This document shows, piece after piece, positions 15,642 through 24,677 of a DNA stretch of 64,000 nt. This DNA comes from Acidobacteriota bacterium (lineage in GTDB: Bacteria; Acidobacteriota; Terriglobia; Terriglobales; Acidobacteriaceae). Made by a program: the position numbers and the translations under genes. A model generated the notes under the pieces. It did no database searches. It saw nothing but the letters and a program-made list of their open reading frames with translations, and was not told the DNA's origin. Position 1 is the first letter of the stretch, and every line of letters begins with the position of its first letter. The DNA lies in the NCBI GenBank assembly GCA_021816455.1, contig JAKAXU010000006.1:41166-105165 (forward strand). Reading direction: 5' to 3'.

Positions 15642-16636
15642 TCCCTGCCGGACCTTGCCGGTTGCAGGGGGGCGCAACCAAGAACCATAGCTTCAAATTC
15701 GTCCAGAACGGAAGCATCCCACCATCCGCGTTCCGCCTCCGCTCGCATGATCGAAAACGCTTCCTCAGGCGGGAGAGACTTCCGGTAGGGTCGCTCCGTG
15801 GTGAGCGCGTCATAGATATCCACGATCTGGAGGATGCGCACGGTTATCGGGATCTGTTCACCTTTCAGCCCGTCCGGATATCCCGATCCGTCCATTTTTT
15901 CGTGGTGGTGTCGGATGACTGGTAACACCAGACGAAAGGACTTCAATGGCGAACATATCCGTTCCCCGATGACCGGATGCTGCTTCATGATGGCCCACTC
16001 TTCGTCCGTCAGCGGGCCGCGCTTGAGCAGGATATCTTCCGGCACAGCTATCTTGCCGATGTCGTGAACGATTCCGGATCGACGCAGGGCTACTTTCAAT
16101 TCCTCTGACAAGCCAAGTCGCTCAGCAATCGCCACGCAGTATTTCGACAAACGGTCACAGTGCCCCTGGGTGGAGGGATCTTTGGCTTCGATACTCAACG
16201 CAAGACTGAACAAAACCATCTCTGCGTTCTCAAGTTCATCGGTGAAATGTTTCAACCGAAGAAGAGAATGGACGCGGGCCAGCAATTCATGTCTGTTGAC
16301 TGGTTTGCTCAGAAAGTCGTCCGCGCCACACTTGATCCCCAGAACGCGATCATCGGAGCTTGTCAGACCAGTGACCAGGATGACAGGTACAAAACGTGTA
16401 TTCGGCTGCGATTTAATCGCCTGGCACACGGCGAACCCGGTCTTGCCAGGCATCATCACGTCCAGTAAAGCCAAGTCCACGGAACCTTCCTGAACAGCTC
16501 GCAGTGCTTGTTCTCCGTCTGCCGCGCTGATGACGTTATAACCCTCCCCAAGAAGTAGTACCGAGAGCAGATCCCGATTCGCGTCAGCATCATCGGCTAC
16601 CAAGATGGTGGCTTTGTTATTACCAGAGTCAGACAT
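15638..16636 (-). CDS. response regulator with HD-GYP cyclic-di-GMP phosphodiesterase domain
   Basis: 332 residues. The receiver (1-125) has the acidic pocket ADDADANR, phospho-acceptor in LALLDVMMPG and Lys in FLSKPVN. The HD-GYP domain (140-310) has the HD pair in GIVHDIGKIAVPEDIL, HHHEKMDGSGYPDGLKG with an intact GYP motif, and DIYDALTTERPY. It should hydrolyse cyclic-di-GMP, controlled by phosphorylation from the downstream hybrid kinase. It is the first gene of a three-gene operon; its stop overlaps the kinase start by 4 bases. Confidence 0.92.
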   Translation of the reverse strand: MSDSGNNKATILVADDADANRDLLSVLLLGEGYNVISAADGEQALRAVQEGSVDLALLDVMMPGKTGFAVCQAIKSQPNTRFVPVILVTGLTSSDDRVLGIKCGADDFLSKPVNRHELLARVHSLLRLKHFTDELENAEMVLFSLALSIEAKDPSTQGHCDRLSKYCVAIAERLGLSEELKVALRRSGIVHDIGKIAVPEDILLKRGPLTDEEWAIMKQHPVIGERICSPLKSFRLVLPVIRHHHEKMDGSGYPDGLKGEQIPITVRILQIVDIYDALTTERPYRKSLPPEEAFSIMRAEAERGWWDASVLDEFEAMVLGCAPLQPARSGRE

Positions 16637-17045
16637 GCTTCCCCTCCACCGGCATCAACAAAAGATGCAAACGAAATACGTCGTGCGAAAAACATTCTCC
16701 GATTGTGGATACGAGCGATCGATATTCACTGACACAGTATGCTTACGAGCTATAAGCTATTTTGTCAATTATTTCTACTTACGATGTTACTCTTATTACT
16801 GATAAGTAACCGCCTGTCTGGACCGGTTGAAAGTCCGTGCGCGCGGTCGCGTTTGGATACGCAATCCGTCTCCCCGGGTTGCCTCCTCAGTAGAAAATTT
16901 GACCGCTTTTCGTGACTTGTCTTCAGACGCGCTTGCCCTAACAAACCTCTTGCATAGGCTACGGAGCCTCTGGACAATCGCTTGGACTCCAGGAAGGCTC
17001 TGCACAAGTCCCCCTGAAGTTCATGCAACAGAAGTATCTTCTGGT
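16637..17045. other. 409-bp intergenic region upstream of the signalling operon
   Basis: Visibly AT-rich between about 16670 and 16810, consistent with promoter DNA for the minus-strand operon that starts at 16636. The remainder up to 17045 is the 3' side of the FAD oxidoreductase gene and holds a short hairpin CAGAAG/CTTCTG (17029-17043) just after that gene's stop. No credible gene is seen on either strand. Confidence 0.5.
16740..16768 (-). promoter_or_regulatory. putative sigma70-type promoter of the signalling operon
   Basis: On the minus strand a perfect TTGACA (16768-16763) is followed by 17 bases and TAAGCA (16745-16740), a weak -10. It is about 105 bp before the first ATG, inside the AT-rich stretch. 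Confidence 0.35.
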
Positions 17046-18299
17046 TCAGGCCATCTCAGCGGGCAGAATTATTGCGGACGCAACCAGCCGCCACGCAAGC
17101 TCCGGTCCACGCGTCGCCACGAAATGTTCCAACGACTCTGCGCCCACATGCACGCCGAGCATCCGCGCGAAGAGATGCGGTTCAGCAGCCAGCATCCGGA
17201 TCGTCCGGCTGCGAAATCCCGGCCATCGATCCATGAGTAGCATGACGCGTGCCATCCGCTGGGGCAGCCGCAGAATTCTCGGATGTTCGCGGTTGTAGCG
17301 TGCAAGCGCCCGATCCACCGGCAGCTTTGCCAGCGCATCTGCAAGCAGCAGCGCCTGACGAAAAGCCATCGCCATACCCTCGCCGGTGATGGCATCGGCT
17401 GAACCGGAGGCATCGCCCACCAGAGCGACGCGCCCGGTGGCCACACGCCTCAGCCGCCGCGTCGTCGTCAGCGCTCCTCGCTCGCGATCCGTGCGCAACA
17501 GCGCCGTCGTTCCTGCCAGCTTTCGCCGCAGCCACGGCATCTCCTCCAGCAGCGCCTCCACGCGGCAGTGCGGGTCGCGCGCGATCGTCGCCACACATAC
17601 CTCGTCGGCTCCAACCGGCGTCACATACGCCTGGCCTCTCCTGCACCAGTGCACTTCCACCGTATCGTTCCACGGCCGCACGCGATAGTGCTGGCGAAAT
17701 CCAAACCGGCTGCTCAGCACCTGGCCCGCATCCAGTCCCGCCCAGCGCCGCAGTCGCGATCCCTGGCCATCGGCGCCGATCAGGCAGCCATAGTGGCAAT
17801 CTTCGCCCGCCACGCGCACCGTTCCGTCTGGCAGCAAGCGCACCAGCGTATTCCATCGCAGTTCGACGCCCGCATCCTCGGCGGCACGCACCAGCCGCTC
17901 GTGCAATAGCGGCCGCTTCACGCCCAGCCCATCCTGAGGCCCGAGCGCGAAGACCGATCGTTCACCCTCTTCGCCAATCGCCGGGAAACGCGCCTCGGCC
18001 TGCGCTTCGATCTCCTCGTCGATCTTCACCCGGCGCACCGCAGCGCGGCTTGCCTTGCCTTGGCCGTGGCTCACAAAGCGAATCCCGCGAAAGATTCCTC
18101 CGTCGACCGCGTCCAGATGCACACCAAGCCGCCGCAGTTCGCGTACTGAATCCGGCATCAGTCCTTCCCCGCAGGCTTTGTCGATCGGCGGGCGTCCGGC
18201 GTCGGCCACTGTCACCCTCGCACCCCGCTGCCGCAGCGCAAGCGCCGCAGTAAGCCCCGCGGGACCACCCCCCACAATCAGTGCATCCACACCGTTCAT
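17046..18299 (-). CDS. FAD-dependent oxidoreductase (geranylgeranyl-reductase/hydroxylase type) of the type III PKS operon
   Basis: 417 residues. The N-terminal FAD-binding motif is VGGGPAGLTAALALRQRGA, followed by DKACGEGLMPDSV, typical of geranylgeranyl-reductase-like flavoproteins. The second FAD motif is VALVGDASGSADAITGEGM at about residue 280. In other bacteria such flavoproteins beside type III PKS genes hydroxylate or oxidise the alkylresorcinol product (for example SrsC of the Streptomyces srs operon); the same role here is inference. The ATG at 18299 overlaps the PKS stop (ATGA), so translation is coupled. Confidence 0.85.
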   Translation of the reverse strand: MNGVDALIVGGGPAGLTAALALRQRGARVTVADAGRPPIDKACGEGLMPDSVRELRRLGVHLDAVDGGIFRGIRFVSHGQGKASRAAVRRVKIDEEIEAQAEARFPAIGEEGERSVFALGPQDGLGVKRPLLHERLVRAAEDAGVELRWNTLVRLLPDGTVRVAGEDCHYGCLIGADGQGSRLRRWAGLDAGQVLSSRFGFRQHYRVRPWNDTVEVHWCRRGQAYVTPVGADEVCVATIARDPHCRVEALLEEMPWLRRKLAGTTALLRTDRERGALTTTRRLRRVATGRVALVGDASGSADAITGEGMAMAFRQALLLADALAKLPVDRALARYNREHPRILRLPQRMARVMLLMDRWPGFRSRTIRMLAAEPHLFARMLGVHVGAESLEHFVATRGPELAWRLVASAIILPAEMA

Positions 18300-19387
18300 G
18301 ACCACTCCAGCAACAGCATCTCGGAACAGAATCCCGGACCCATCGCGACCAGCAGGCTGTGTGTACCGGGCTTCGGTCGATGCTCCCTCATCACGTCGTT
18401 GAGCACCATCAGCACCGAAGCAGAAGAGAGATTTCCCGCGCGTCGCAGCGCCTCCCAGCTCAGATGGAAGTCCTCCCGAGTCAATCCAAGCGCCTCTGCA
18501 TTGGCTTCCAGCACCTTCGGTCCGCCGGTATGCATGATCCAGGAACCAATCCCGGCGCGCGTCAGCCCATGCCGGGCCAAAAAGCCATCTACATTCGCAC
18601 CCAGATGCTGCCTGACCACCGCCGGCACATCCGCGGAGAGAATGATCCGGAATCCTTTCTCAGAGATCGCCCAGCCCATGACTTCTTCGCTGTCGGGATA
18701 GAAGGTTGCCAGGCTGTCGACCACGCGCGGCCCCAGCTTCGCGGCGTCGCCGGATGTCCTTCGGTCGGCCATCTCTGCAGCCAGACGCTCGCCCACCACC
18801 AGAACCGCCGCGCATCCATCCCCGAACAGCCCCGAGGAGATCAGGTTCGGCACGCTCAGATTGTCCCGCTGCCAGGTCAGCGAGCACAACTCCACGCTCA
18901 ACAGGATGGCCGCCTGATCCGGATACGCCTTCACGTAATCGGCCGCGCGAGCCAGTCCGGAAGCGCCTGCTACGCAGCCCAGCCCGAAGATCGGCGTCCG
19001 CTTGATGTGCACCGGCAACTTCATCCGGTTGATCAGACGCGCCTCCACCGAAGGACAGCCAATCCCGGTCACCGAGACGCTGAAGATCGTGCCGATCTTC
19101 TCCGGCGGCAGGCCGGTCTCGGCCAGCAATCCTCCGATCGCTTCCTCGCCCAGCCGCACTGCCGTTTCGATCCACACATCATTCGTCTTGCCCCAGGTAT
19201 CGAGCGCCTGATACTCCTCCAGGCGCCGACTGAAATAGCGGCCCTCCACTCCGGTGCGGGCGTGCAACCGCTCCAGCACGGCGGCGTTTTCCATCCCCTT
19301 GTCCCAATAGCTCTTCAGCGCCGCCAGCACCTCGTCCTGACCGAAGTAATGCGGCGGAAACGCCATCCTCGTGCCTGCAATCCTCAT
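18296..19387 (-). CDS. type III polyketide synthase (chalcone/stilbene-synthase family)
   Basis: 363 residues. The thiolase-fold catalytic triad is readable: Cys138 in FGLGCVAGASGL, His286 in WIMHTGGPKVLEA and Asn319 in RRAGNLSSASV. The enzyme condenses an acyl-CoA starter with malonyl-CoA units; bacterial homologues make alkylresorcinols or alkylpyrones, but starter and chain length cannot be read from sequence. It is the middle gene of the operon: 47 bp after the aminotransferase and overlapping the FAD oxidoreductase start by 4 bases. Confidence 0.93.
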   Translation of the reverse strand: MRIAGTRMAFPPHYFGQDEVLAALKSYWDKGMENAAVLERLHARTGVEGRYFSRRLEEYQALDTWGKTNDVWIETAVRLGEEAIGGLLAETGLPPEKIGTIFSVSVTGIGCPSVEARLINRMKLPVHIKRTPIFGLGCVAGASGLARAADYVKAYPDQAAILLSVELCSLTWQRDNLSVPNLISSGLFGDGCAAVLVVGERLAAEMADRRTSGDAAKLGPRVVDSLATFYPDSEEVMGWAISEKGFRIILSADVPAVVRQHLGANVDGFLARHGLTRAGIGSWIMHTGGPKVLEANAEALGLTREDFHLSWEALRRAGNLSSASVLMVLNDVMREHRPKPGTHSLLVAMGPGFCSEMLLLEWS

Positions 19388-19434
19388 CCGTGTTCTACTT
19401 TCTTCTGTTTATCATTGTCCTCGCAGCGGCACCG

Positions 19435-20820
19435 TCAGATGCGCACCGCGCGCGCCACAAGCCGCAACGCATCCGTCCAGAAGCTGCGCGAACTGTGGAT
19501 CGACTCCATCGTCTCGGCCATCGCCTCGACAAAGCGTTCGAGAGATTCCTCGTCGACCACCAGCGGAGGGGTAGCCTTGAGCACCAGAAAATTGTTCCCA
19601 CAAATCTGCGTCAGGATTCCATGCTCCCGATACAACCGCATCACCAGCATCTGGCCGAACATCGCCGGATGCACCCGCGCAAAGGCTTCATAACTCAGAC
19701 GCAGAGTCATCGATCGCGGCGCGCAAAACTCAATCCCGCTGAACAATCCCATCCCACGCACCGCGCGCACCATCTCATAACCCGCCAGCCGGTTGCGCAG
19801 CCGACCGCGAAACCATTCCCCCAGCCGCAGCGCACGCTCCGCCAGTCCTTCGTCTTCGATCACCTCCAGCGTGGCCACCCCAGCGCGCATCGCCAGCCCA
19901 TTCTCCGAGTAAGTCGAGGTATGCACGATGGCGCGTCGTAGCGATGGATAGACGCTCTCGTAGATTGCCTCGGTCATCAGCACTGCGCCGACCGGAACCA
20001 GTCCTCCGCTCAGCGCCTTGGCCAGAATCACCATATCCGGCCGTAGTCCCCAGTGGTGCGCCGCCAGCATCGCGCCGGTTCGCCCCAGGCCCGTCTGTAC
20101 CTCGTCCAGCACAAACACCGTTTCATACTTCCGACAGAGCGCCTGCGCGCGCTCCAGATATCCCTGCGGCGGCAGCACAATGCCCGCTTCGCCCTGGATC
20201 GGCTCCAGGATCAACGCCGCAAACCGCCCCGTCTCCAGTGCCCGCTCCAGTTGCTCCACGTCTCCAAAGTCCACAAACTCCACGCCAGGGATCAGCTCGC
20301 CGAATCCCTCCCGCCAGAATGGCGCATCCATCAGCGCCAGGGCGCCGCAGGTCAGCCCATGGAACGCGCCGCGCGCCGCCAGCAGTCCGCCACGCCCGGT
20401 GTGCGCACGGGCAAATTTGATCGCCGTCTCCACACCCTCCGCTCCGGAGGAAGAAAAATAAACCTTGCTCAGATGACCGCTGCCAGAGTGGTCCGCCAAC
20501 CGCAGCAACCGCACGGCCAGCTCCGCCGCCGTCGCGCTCAAGTGGCTTTGCAGCATCTGCGGCCCATTTGCGTCCAGTTCGCGATGCAGCGCGCTCACAA
20601 TGGCCGGATGGTTGTGTCCCGTGTTGTAGACACAATAGCCGCTCAGAAAGTCGTCGATCCGTCGTCCGTCTGCGGTTTCGAGTGTCCCGCCTTCACACCG
20701 CGTATACTCAGCGTCCATCTCCAGCAGGCGCAGCAGATGCGCCCACTGCGGATTCACATTCCGCTCATACTGCTCGCGCGTAGCCGCACCGCGCTCCGTC
20801 CCCACATTTGCCGTTGTCAT
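19435..20820 (-). CDS. class III PLP-dependent aminotransferase of the type III PKS operon
   Basis: 461 residues. Fold-type I class III features are clear: GAEGVETAIKFAR, the PLP-ring Asp239 in VFVLDEVQTGLGRTG and the Schiff-base Lys268 in VILAKALSGGLVP. The family includes ornithine/acetylornithine aminotransferases and diaminobutyrate transaminases; the substrate is not predictable. As first gene of the operon it may supply an amine-bearing starter or aminate the polyketide product, an unusual partner for a type III PKS. Inference only. Confidence 0.88.
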   Translation of the reverse strand: MTTANVGTERGAATREQYERNVNPQWAHLLRLLEMDAEYTRCEGGTLETADGRRIDDFLSGYCVYNTGHNHPAIVSALHRELDANGPQMLQSHLSATAAELAVRLLRLADHSGSGHLSKVYFSSSGAEGVETAIKFARAHTGRGGLLAARGAFHGLTCGALALMDAPFWREGFGELIPGVEFVDFGDVEQLERALETGRFAALILEPIQGEAGIVLPPQGYLERAQALCRKYETVFVLDEVQTGLGRTGAMLAAHHWGLRPDMVILAKALSGGLVPVGAVLMTEAIYESVYPSLRRAIVHTSTYSENGLAMRAGVATLEVIEDEGLAERALRLGEWFRGRLRNRLAGYEMVRAVRGMGLFSGIEFCAPRSMTLRLSYEAFARVHPAMFGQMLVMRLYREHGILTQICGNNFLVLKATPPLVVDEESLERFVEAMAETMESIHSSRSFWTDALRLVARAVRI

Positions 20821-21020
20821 TCGTCCTCATGAGACCAGCGCTCGACGCGCCATGCAAGGCAGTTCCCGTCTGCCCGCACCTCGCGTCCGTTTCCACTTAA
20901 CCTCAGCGGTTGTACCCTTTATTGGACGTTGTTAGCAGCAGATTGGCTCAACGCATCCCTGCGCGTTTTGAGCAAACGCAAAATTTCATGAATGCGTCAT
21001 CTTCGCATGGCTTCTGATCT

Positions 21021-21692
21021 TCAGTCCGAGGCAAGACTCAGAGAATGACGCACATCCGCGCCGCGGATCCAGAAGATGACATCGGTCGCGATATTCGTCG
21101 CATGATCTGCGATTCGCTCCAGATTGCGCGAGATCAGCAACGCATGCAGCGCCTGCGGCGTGACCTCCGGCCTCTGCTGGATCAGCGCCAGCAAATCGGC
21201 CTGCGCCAAGCGGTTCATGCGGTCGATCTCGTCATCCATCTCCCGGACGGATTCGGCCACCTGCGCGTCGCCATCCAACAACGCTTGAAGCGCTGTGCGA
21301 ATCATCCGGCTGGCATATTCGCCCATCGCCTCGAAGTCCACCGGTAGCTCAACCTCAGCCATTCCCATCACGTCCTGCGCGCGAATTGCGATACTCATCG
21401 ACTGGTCGCCGATACGCTCCAGATCGGCATTCATCTTGATCACGGCCAGAATGAAGCGCAGATCGATCGCCATCGGCTGCTCCTTGGCCAACAGTTCATA
21501 AGCCATCTCGTCCAGCTCACGCTGCGCCGTGTTGATCGCCGTCTCGTTGTCTCTTACATACGTGCACAGCGCCTCGTCGCGCTGCAGATACGCTTCCACC
21601 GCGGTTTGCACTGCCTGCTGGGCCAGCGCCGCCATGGCCAGGATTTTGTCCTTCAGCTCGGCCAGTTGTTGTTGAAAGTGGATGCGCGGCAC
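21021..21692 (-). CDS. phoU: phosphate signalling regulator PhoU
   Basis: 223 residues of two three-helix PhoU repeats with the metal-binding-type motifs DLRFILAVIKMNADLERIGDQ (split: FILAVIKMNADLERIGD) and ISRNLERIADHATNIA. PhoU represses the Pho regulon and modulates PstSCAB transport through PhoR. The GTG at 21692 is chosen because AAGGAG lies 7 bases upstream and homology begins there. No pst or phoB/phoR gene is nearby. The start is divergent from the flavin reductase. Confidence 0.9.
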   Translation of the reverse strand: MPRIHFQQQLAELKDKILAMAALAQQAVQTAVEAYLQRDEALCTYVRDNETAINTAQRELDEMAYELLAKEQPMAIDLRFILAVIKMNADLERIGDQSMSIAIRAQDVMGMAEVELPVDFEAMGEYASRMIRTALQALLDGDAQVAESVREMDDEIDRMNRLAQADLLALIQQRPEVTPQALHALLISRNLERIADHATNIATDVIFWIRGADVRHSLSLASD

Positions 21693-21867
21693 GGTACAAC
21701 TCCTTATTAAACTATTGTGCCTCAAACTTTGTTACCGCAGTGCAAATATCCGCGCGGCCGTATTCCTTCCACGCGCCAAAGCCGTCATCCGAAGCGAAAT
21801 TTTCCCGCTATGGAAACTCTCTTCGGCTCGAGCGCCGCGTTCGGGCCTCGCGATTTATCCTGCTGCC

Positions 21868-22533
21868 ATGGCCTATTCCACACAACTCCATTCGCCGCAT
21901 CTCTCGCTTGATCCGGCGCGGCTCCAGGTGCTCGAATGCTACAAGCTGATGACCGGTCTGATCGTTCCGCGGCCGGTCGCGCTGGTCTCCACCATCGATG
22001 CGGCCGGTGTGCGCAACCTCGCGCCGTTCAGCTTCTTCTCCGGCGTCGGCTCCAACCCACCCACCGTGCTCTTCTGCCCTTCGCTGACCGCCGTACCAGC
22101 CACACCCACTCCGGATCGTCCCGACGACCGCAAAGACACCCTGCGCAACGTCGAGCAGACCGGTGAATTCGTCATCAACATCGTCTCTGAAGCCATTGCG
22201 CACGCTGCCAATCTGACCGCAGCCAGCGTCCCGCCATCGGTCGATGAGTTCTCGCTCGCCGGCCTCACCGCCATTCCGAGCGAAGTCGTCCGCGCGCCGC
22301 GCGTCGCCGAGTCACCTGCGCAACTGGAGTGCAAACTCCTGCAGATCGTCTTTACCGGTGAGGGTCATGCCGCCGGCGTCGTGGTCCTGGGAGAGATTGT
22401 CCGCTTCCACATCCGACCGGACCTCATCGACAACTTCCGCATCGATCCGGAGCTGCTCGATGCGGTGGGACGCATGGCCGGCAACACCTGGGCCACCACA
22501 CGCGACCGCTTTGACTTGATTCGCCCCAAGTGA
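21868..22533 (+). CDS. flavin reductase family protein (FMN-binding split barrel)
   Basis: 221 residues. It has the split-barrel pattern PRPVALVSTIDAAGVRNLAPFS, FFSGVGSNPPTVLF and the late EIVRFHI block, as in the DIM6/NTAB family. These proteins bind FMN and reduce it or feed two-component monooxygenases; the partner is not encoded alongside. The ATG at 21868 is preferred: the longer open frame upstream overlaps phoU and looks non-coding. Confidence 0.85.
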   Translation: MAYSTQLHSPHLSLDPARLQVLECYKLMTGLIVPRPVALVSTIDAAGVRNLAPFSFFSGVGSNPPTVLFCPSLTAVPATPTPDRPDDRKDTLRNVEQTGEFVINIVSEAIAHAANLTAASVPPSVDEFSLAGLTAIPSEVVRAPRVAESPAQLECKLLQIVFTGEGHAAGVVVLGEIVRFHIRPDLIDNFRIDPELLDAVGRMAGNTWATTRDRFDLIRPK

Positions 22534-22614
22534 TACGCACACAGGCAAGACGCGACGCCGCGGAAGAGTCGGCGGCGAATCAGCGCAATGAGTGCCAGTA
22601 TCGCGTCGAAGCGT

Positions 22615-23880
22615 TCACTCGGCACCGATCCTGACCCCGCGGCTTTCGCGACCGAACGCTGTGACTGTCGCCAGCGCCAGCCCGGTTACCACTACTGTCG
22701 CCGCCAGCACCGGGCGATAGCTGCCCAGACGCTCGGCCAGCCGAGTCTGGAGCACCAGGTTTCGCGACGTCACCAGATTCCCAAGCTGATACGCCAGGCC
22801 AGGCAACACCGCTCGCAGCGCTCCCGGCGCCAGCTCCGTCAGATAGGCCGGCACCACACCCCAGGCACCCTGCACCATGAACTGCATCAGAAACGCGCCC
22901 GCACCCAGCGCCAACGCCGTCTTTCCGTAGGCAAAGAGCGGGGCCACCGGGATGGCCAGCAGCGCCGCAGCTATGATCGCCCGCCTGCGTCCCCATCGCT
23001 CCGACAAGCTGCCGAAGACCAGCCCGCCCATCAGCGAACCCACGTTGTAGACGACTCCGATGACGCCAACCACACCCGGCGTGAAGCCGACTCCCTTCAG
23101 CAGAAAGGTCGGATAGATGTCCTGCGTTCCATGCGAAAAGCTGGTGAAGGCCGTCATCAGCACGATGAGAAAGACAAACACCGGCAGGTGGCCGCGCAAC
23201 ATCCTTACGCGTTCGCCGAGCGCCGGTCGGCTCCCGCGCTGTACGGTTTGCTCTGCGCGCCGCGCCTTCATCTCCAGCCACACGGGCGACTCGCTCACGC
23301 CACGCAACACAAAGGGCACCATGAGCAACGGCAACGCTCCCAGAGCAAACAATCCCCGCCAGCCCAGCCAGTGGAATCCCAGCCCGAAAGCCCCTGCCGC
23401 CAGCAAATAGCCGATCGCGTAACCCTCCTGGAGCACGCCGGAGAAAAACCCACGGCCCTCGGACGGCAGCGTCTCAAACGCAAGGGCCGCGCCGACGCCC
23501 CATACCCCGCCCATGGCTATGCCAAAGGCCGCGCGCAACACCAGCAGCACTCCCAGCGACGGCGCAAAGACGCAGGCAAGCTCGGCTGCCGAGTAGCAGA
23601 AAATATTCACCACCAGCGTCGGCTTCCTCCCCCATCGGTCGGCCGCCGCGCCGAAGACCAGCGCGCCAACTGGCCGGAGCGCCAACGTCAGAAAGACCGC
23701 TTCGGCCACGCGCGCCACCTGGGCGTGAAACCCTCCGGCAATCGCCGGAATACAGAAGATAAGCAGAAAGAAATCCAGCGCATCCAGCGTCCAGCTCAGC
23801 ATCGACGCCAGAAAGGCATTCCGCTGCCCGCGCGTCAACGCACTCCATCGCTTCGCTTTGTCAGGCATAGCCCGGAGCAT
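22615..23880 (-). CDS. MFS transporter (metabolite:H+ symporter type)
   Basis: 421 residues with about 12 membrane segments. The MFS loop 2-3 motif is GAAADRWGRKPTLV and its half-repeat is GSLSERWGRRRAII. The opening AFLASMLSWTLDALDFFLL resembles the sialate/carboxylate symporter subgroup (NanT/JEN1-like), so an organic acid substrate is plausible but unproved. It converges with the flavin reductase gene, 81 bp apart. An in-frame ATG four codons in (MPDKAK) is an equally good start. Confidence 0.85.
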   Translation of the reverse strand: MLRAMPDKAKRWSALTRGQRNAFLASMLSWTLDALDFFLLIFCIPAIAGGFHAQVARVAEAVFLTLALRPVGALVFGAAADRWGRKPTLVVNIFCYSAAELACVFAPSLGVLLVLRAAFGIAMGGVWGVGAALAFETLPSEGRGFFSGVLQEGYAIGYLLAAGAFGLGFHWLGWRGLFALGALPLLMVPFVLRGVSESPVWLEMKARRAEQTVQRGSRPALGERVRMLRGHLPVFVFLIVLMTAFTSFSHGTQDIYPTFLLKGVGFTPGVVGVIGVVYNVGSLMGGLVFGSLSERWGRRRAIIAAALLAIPVAPLFAYGKTALALGAGAFLMQFMVQGAWGVVPAYLTELAPGALRAVLPGLAYQLGNLVTSRNLVLQTRLAERLGSYRPVLAATVVVTGLALATVTAFGRESRGVRIGAE

Positions 23881-23916
23881 ACCAGACAGCGCCGATGCCT
23901 TTCGCTCCCTGCGCGT

Positions 23917-24645
23917 TCACCGCAGCTGCGGCTTGAGCTGCAGATTGGCAAAATAGGCTTCCGTTCCGACACCAATCCAGAGAGCAATTCCTCCGCTGCG
24001 GTCGCCCAGTTTCAAATCGTTTACCAGCAGCGTTGACTGTGTGGCTCCATTAACGAAAAGTCGCAGCCTGACTCCGTCGATTTTGATCTTGAGGTGAGTC
24101 CATTCGCCAGAAACAAGATCAACGTAAGATTCATATTTGCCGGGAAACTCAGTACGCAGTTTTAGCCATTCGAAGTTGGGAAAAGCAGCGTATTGCGTCG
24201 AGTGATTGCGACGTACCTGATCGTCGGCGCGTCCGTTCGCGGGGCGTATGTACACGTAGTCATAGTTGGAAGCGTCGAGCGGAACACGGAACGCGATTCC
24301 CACAAATCCGCGAGCGAGAGCCGGTGCTTTGGCTTGCGGCATTCCGGCGACATCGATATCAATCGTGCCGTTATGGAAAGTGGATTCGTCAACCATCACG
24401 ATACCGCCTCCCGTGCCTGACTTCTGTGCATCGTAGGCTGCATCTGCACTCGGCAGCGATCTCACGCGAATCGCTTTTCGTCCGCGATAGAAGACATGGT
24501 CCACGATTACATTCTTCGGATGCAGGCACTTTGAGCAGTCCAAAGAAGGAGACTGCGAAGACAGCATGAACGGCACAAAAAGCACAGCAAGCATAACCAA
24601 TGCCCGGAGAAAATGACCATGGATACGAAGTTTGGCAAATTGCAT
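23917..24645 (-). CDS. secreted LamG/DUF1080-like beta-sandwich protein
   Basis: 242 residues with a signal peptide (FLRALVMLAVLFVPFMLS). The mature part resembles concanavalin-like domains that bind or cleave glycans: GTIDIDVAG, GFVGIAFRVP, NYDYVYIRPANGR, WTHLKIKIDGVRLRLFVNG, ALWIGVGTEAYFANLQL. No catalytic residues can be named. AAGGA lies 9 bases before the ATG at 24645. It is 32 bp downstream of the hydrolase-cupin gene, so both are probably one operon. Both genes are AT-richer than their surroundings, hinting at transfer. Confidence 0.7.
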   Translation of the reverse strand: MQFAKLRIHGHFLRALVMLAVLFVPFMLSSQSPSLDCSKCLHPKNVIVDHVFYRGRKAIRVRSLPSADAAYDAQKSGTGGGIVMVDESTFHNGTIDIDVAGMPQAKAPALARGFVGIAFRVPLDASNYDYVYIRPANGRADDQVRRNHSTQYAAFPNFEWLKLRTEFPGKYESYVDLVSGEWTHLKIKIDGVRLRLFVNGATQSTLLVNDLKLGDRSGGIALWIGVGTEAYFANLQLKPQLR

Positions 24646-24677
24646 AAGAATCGATCCTTCCGGTCGTGAGTGTTGCT

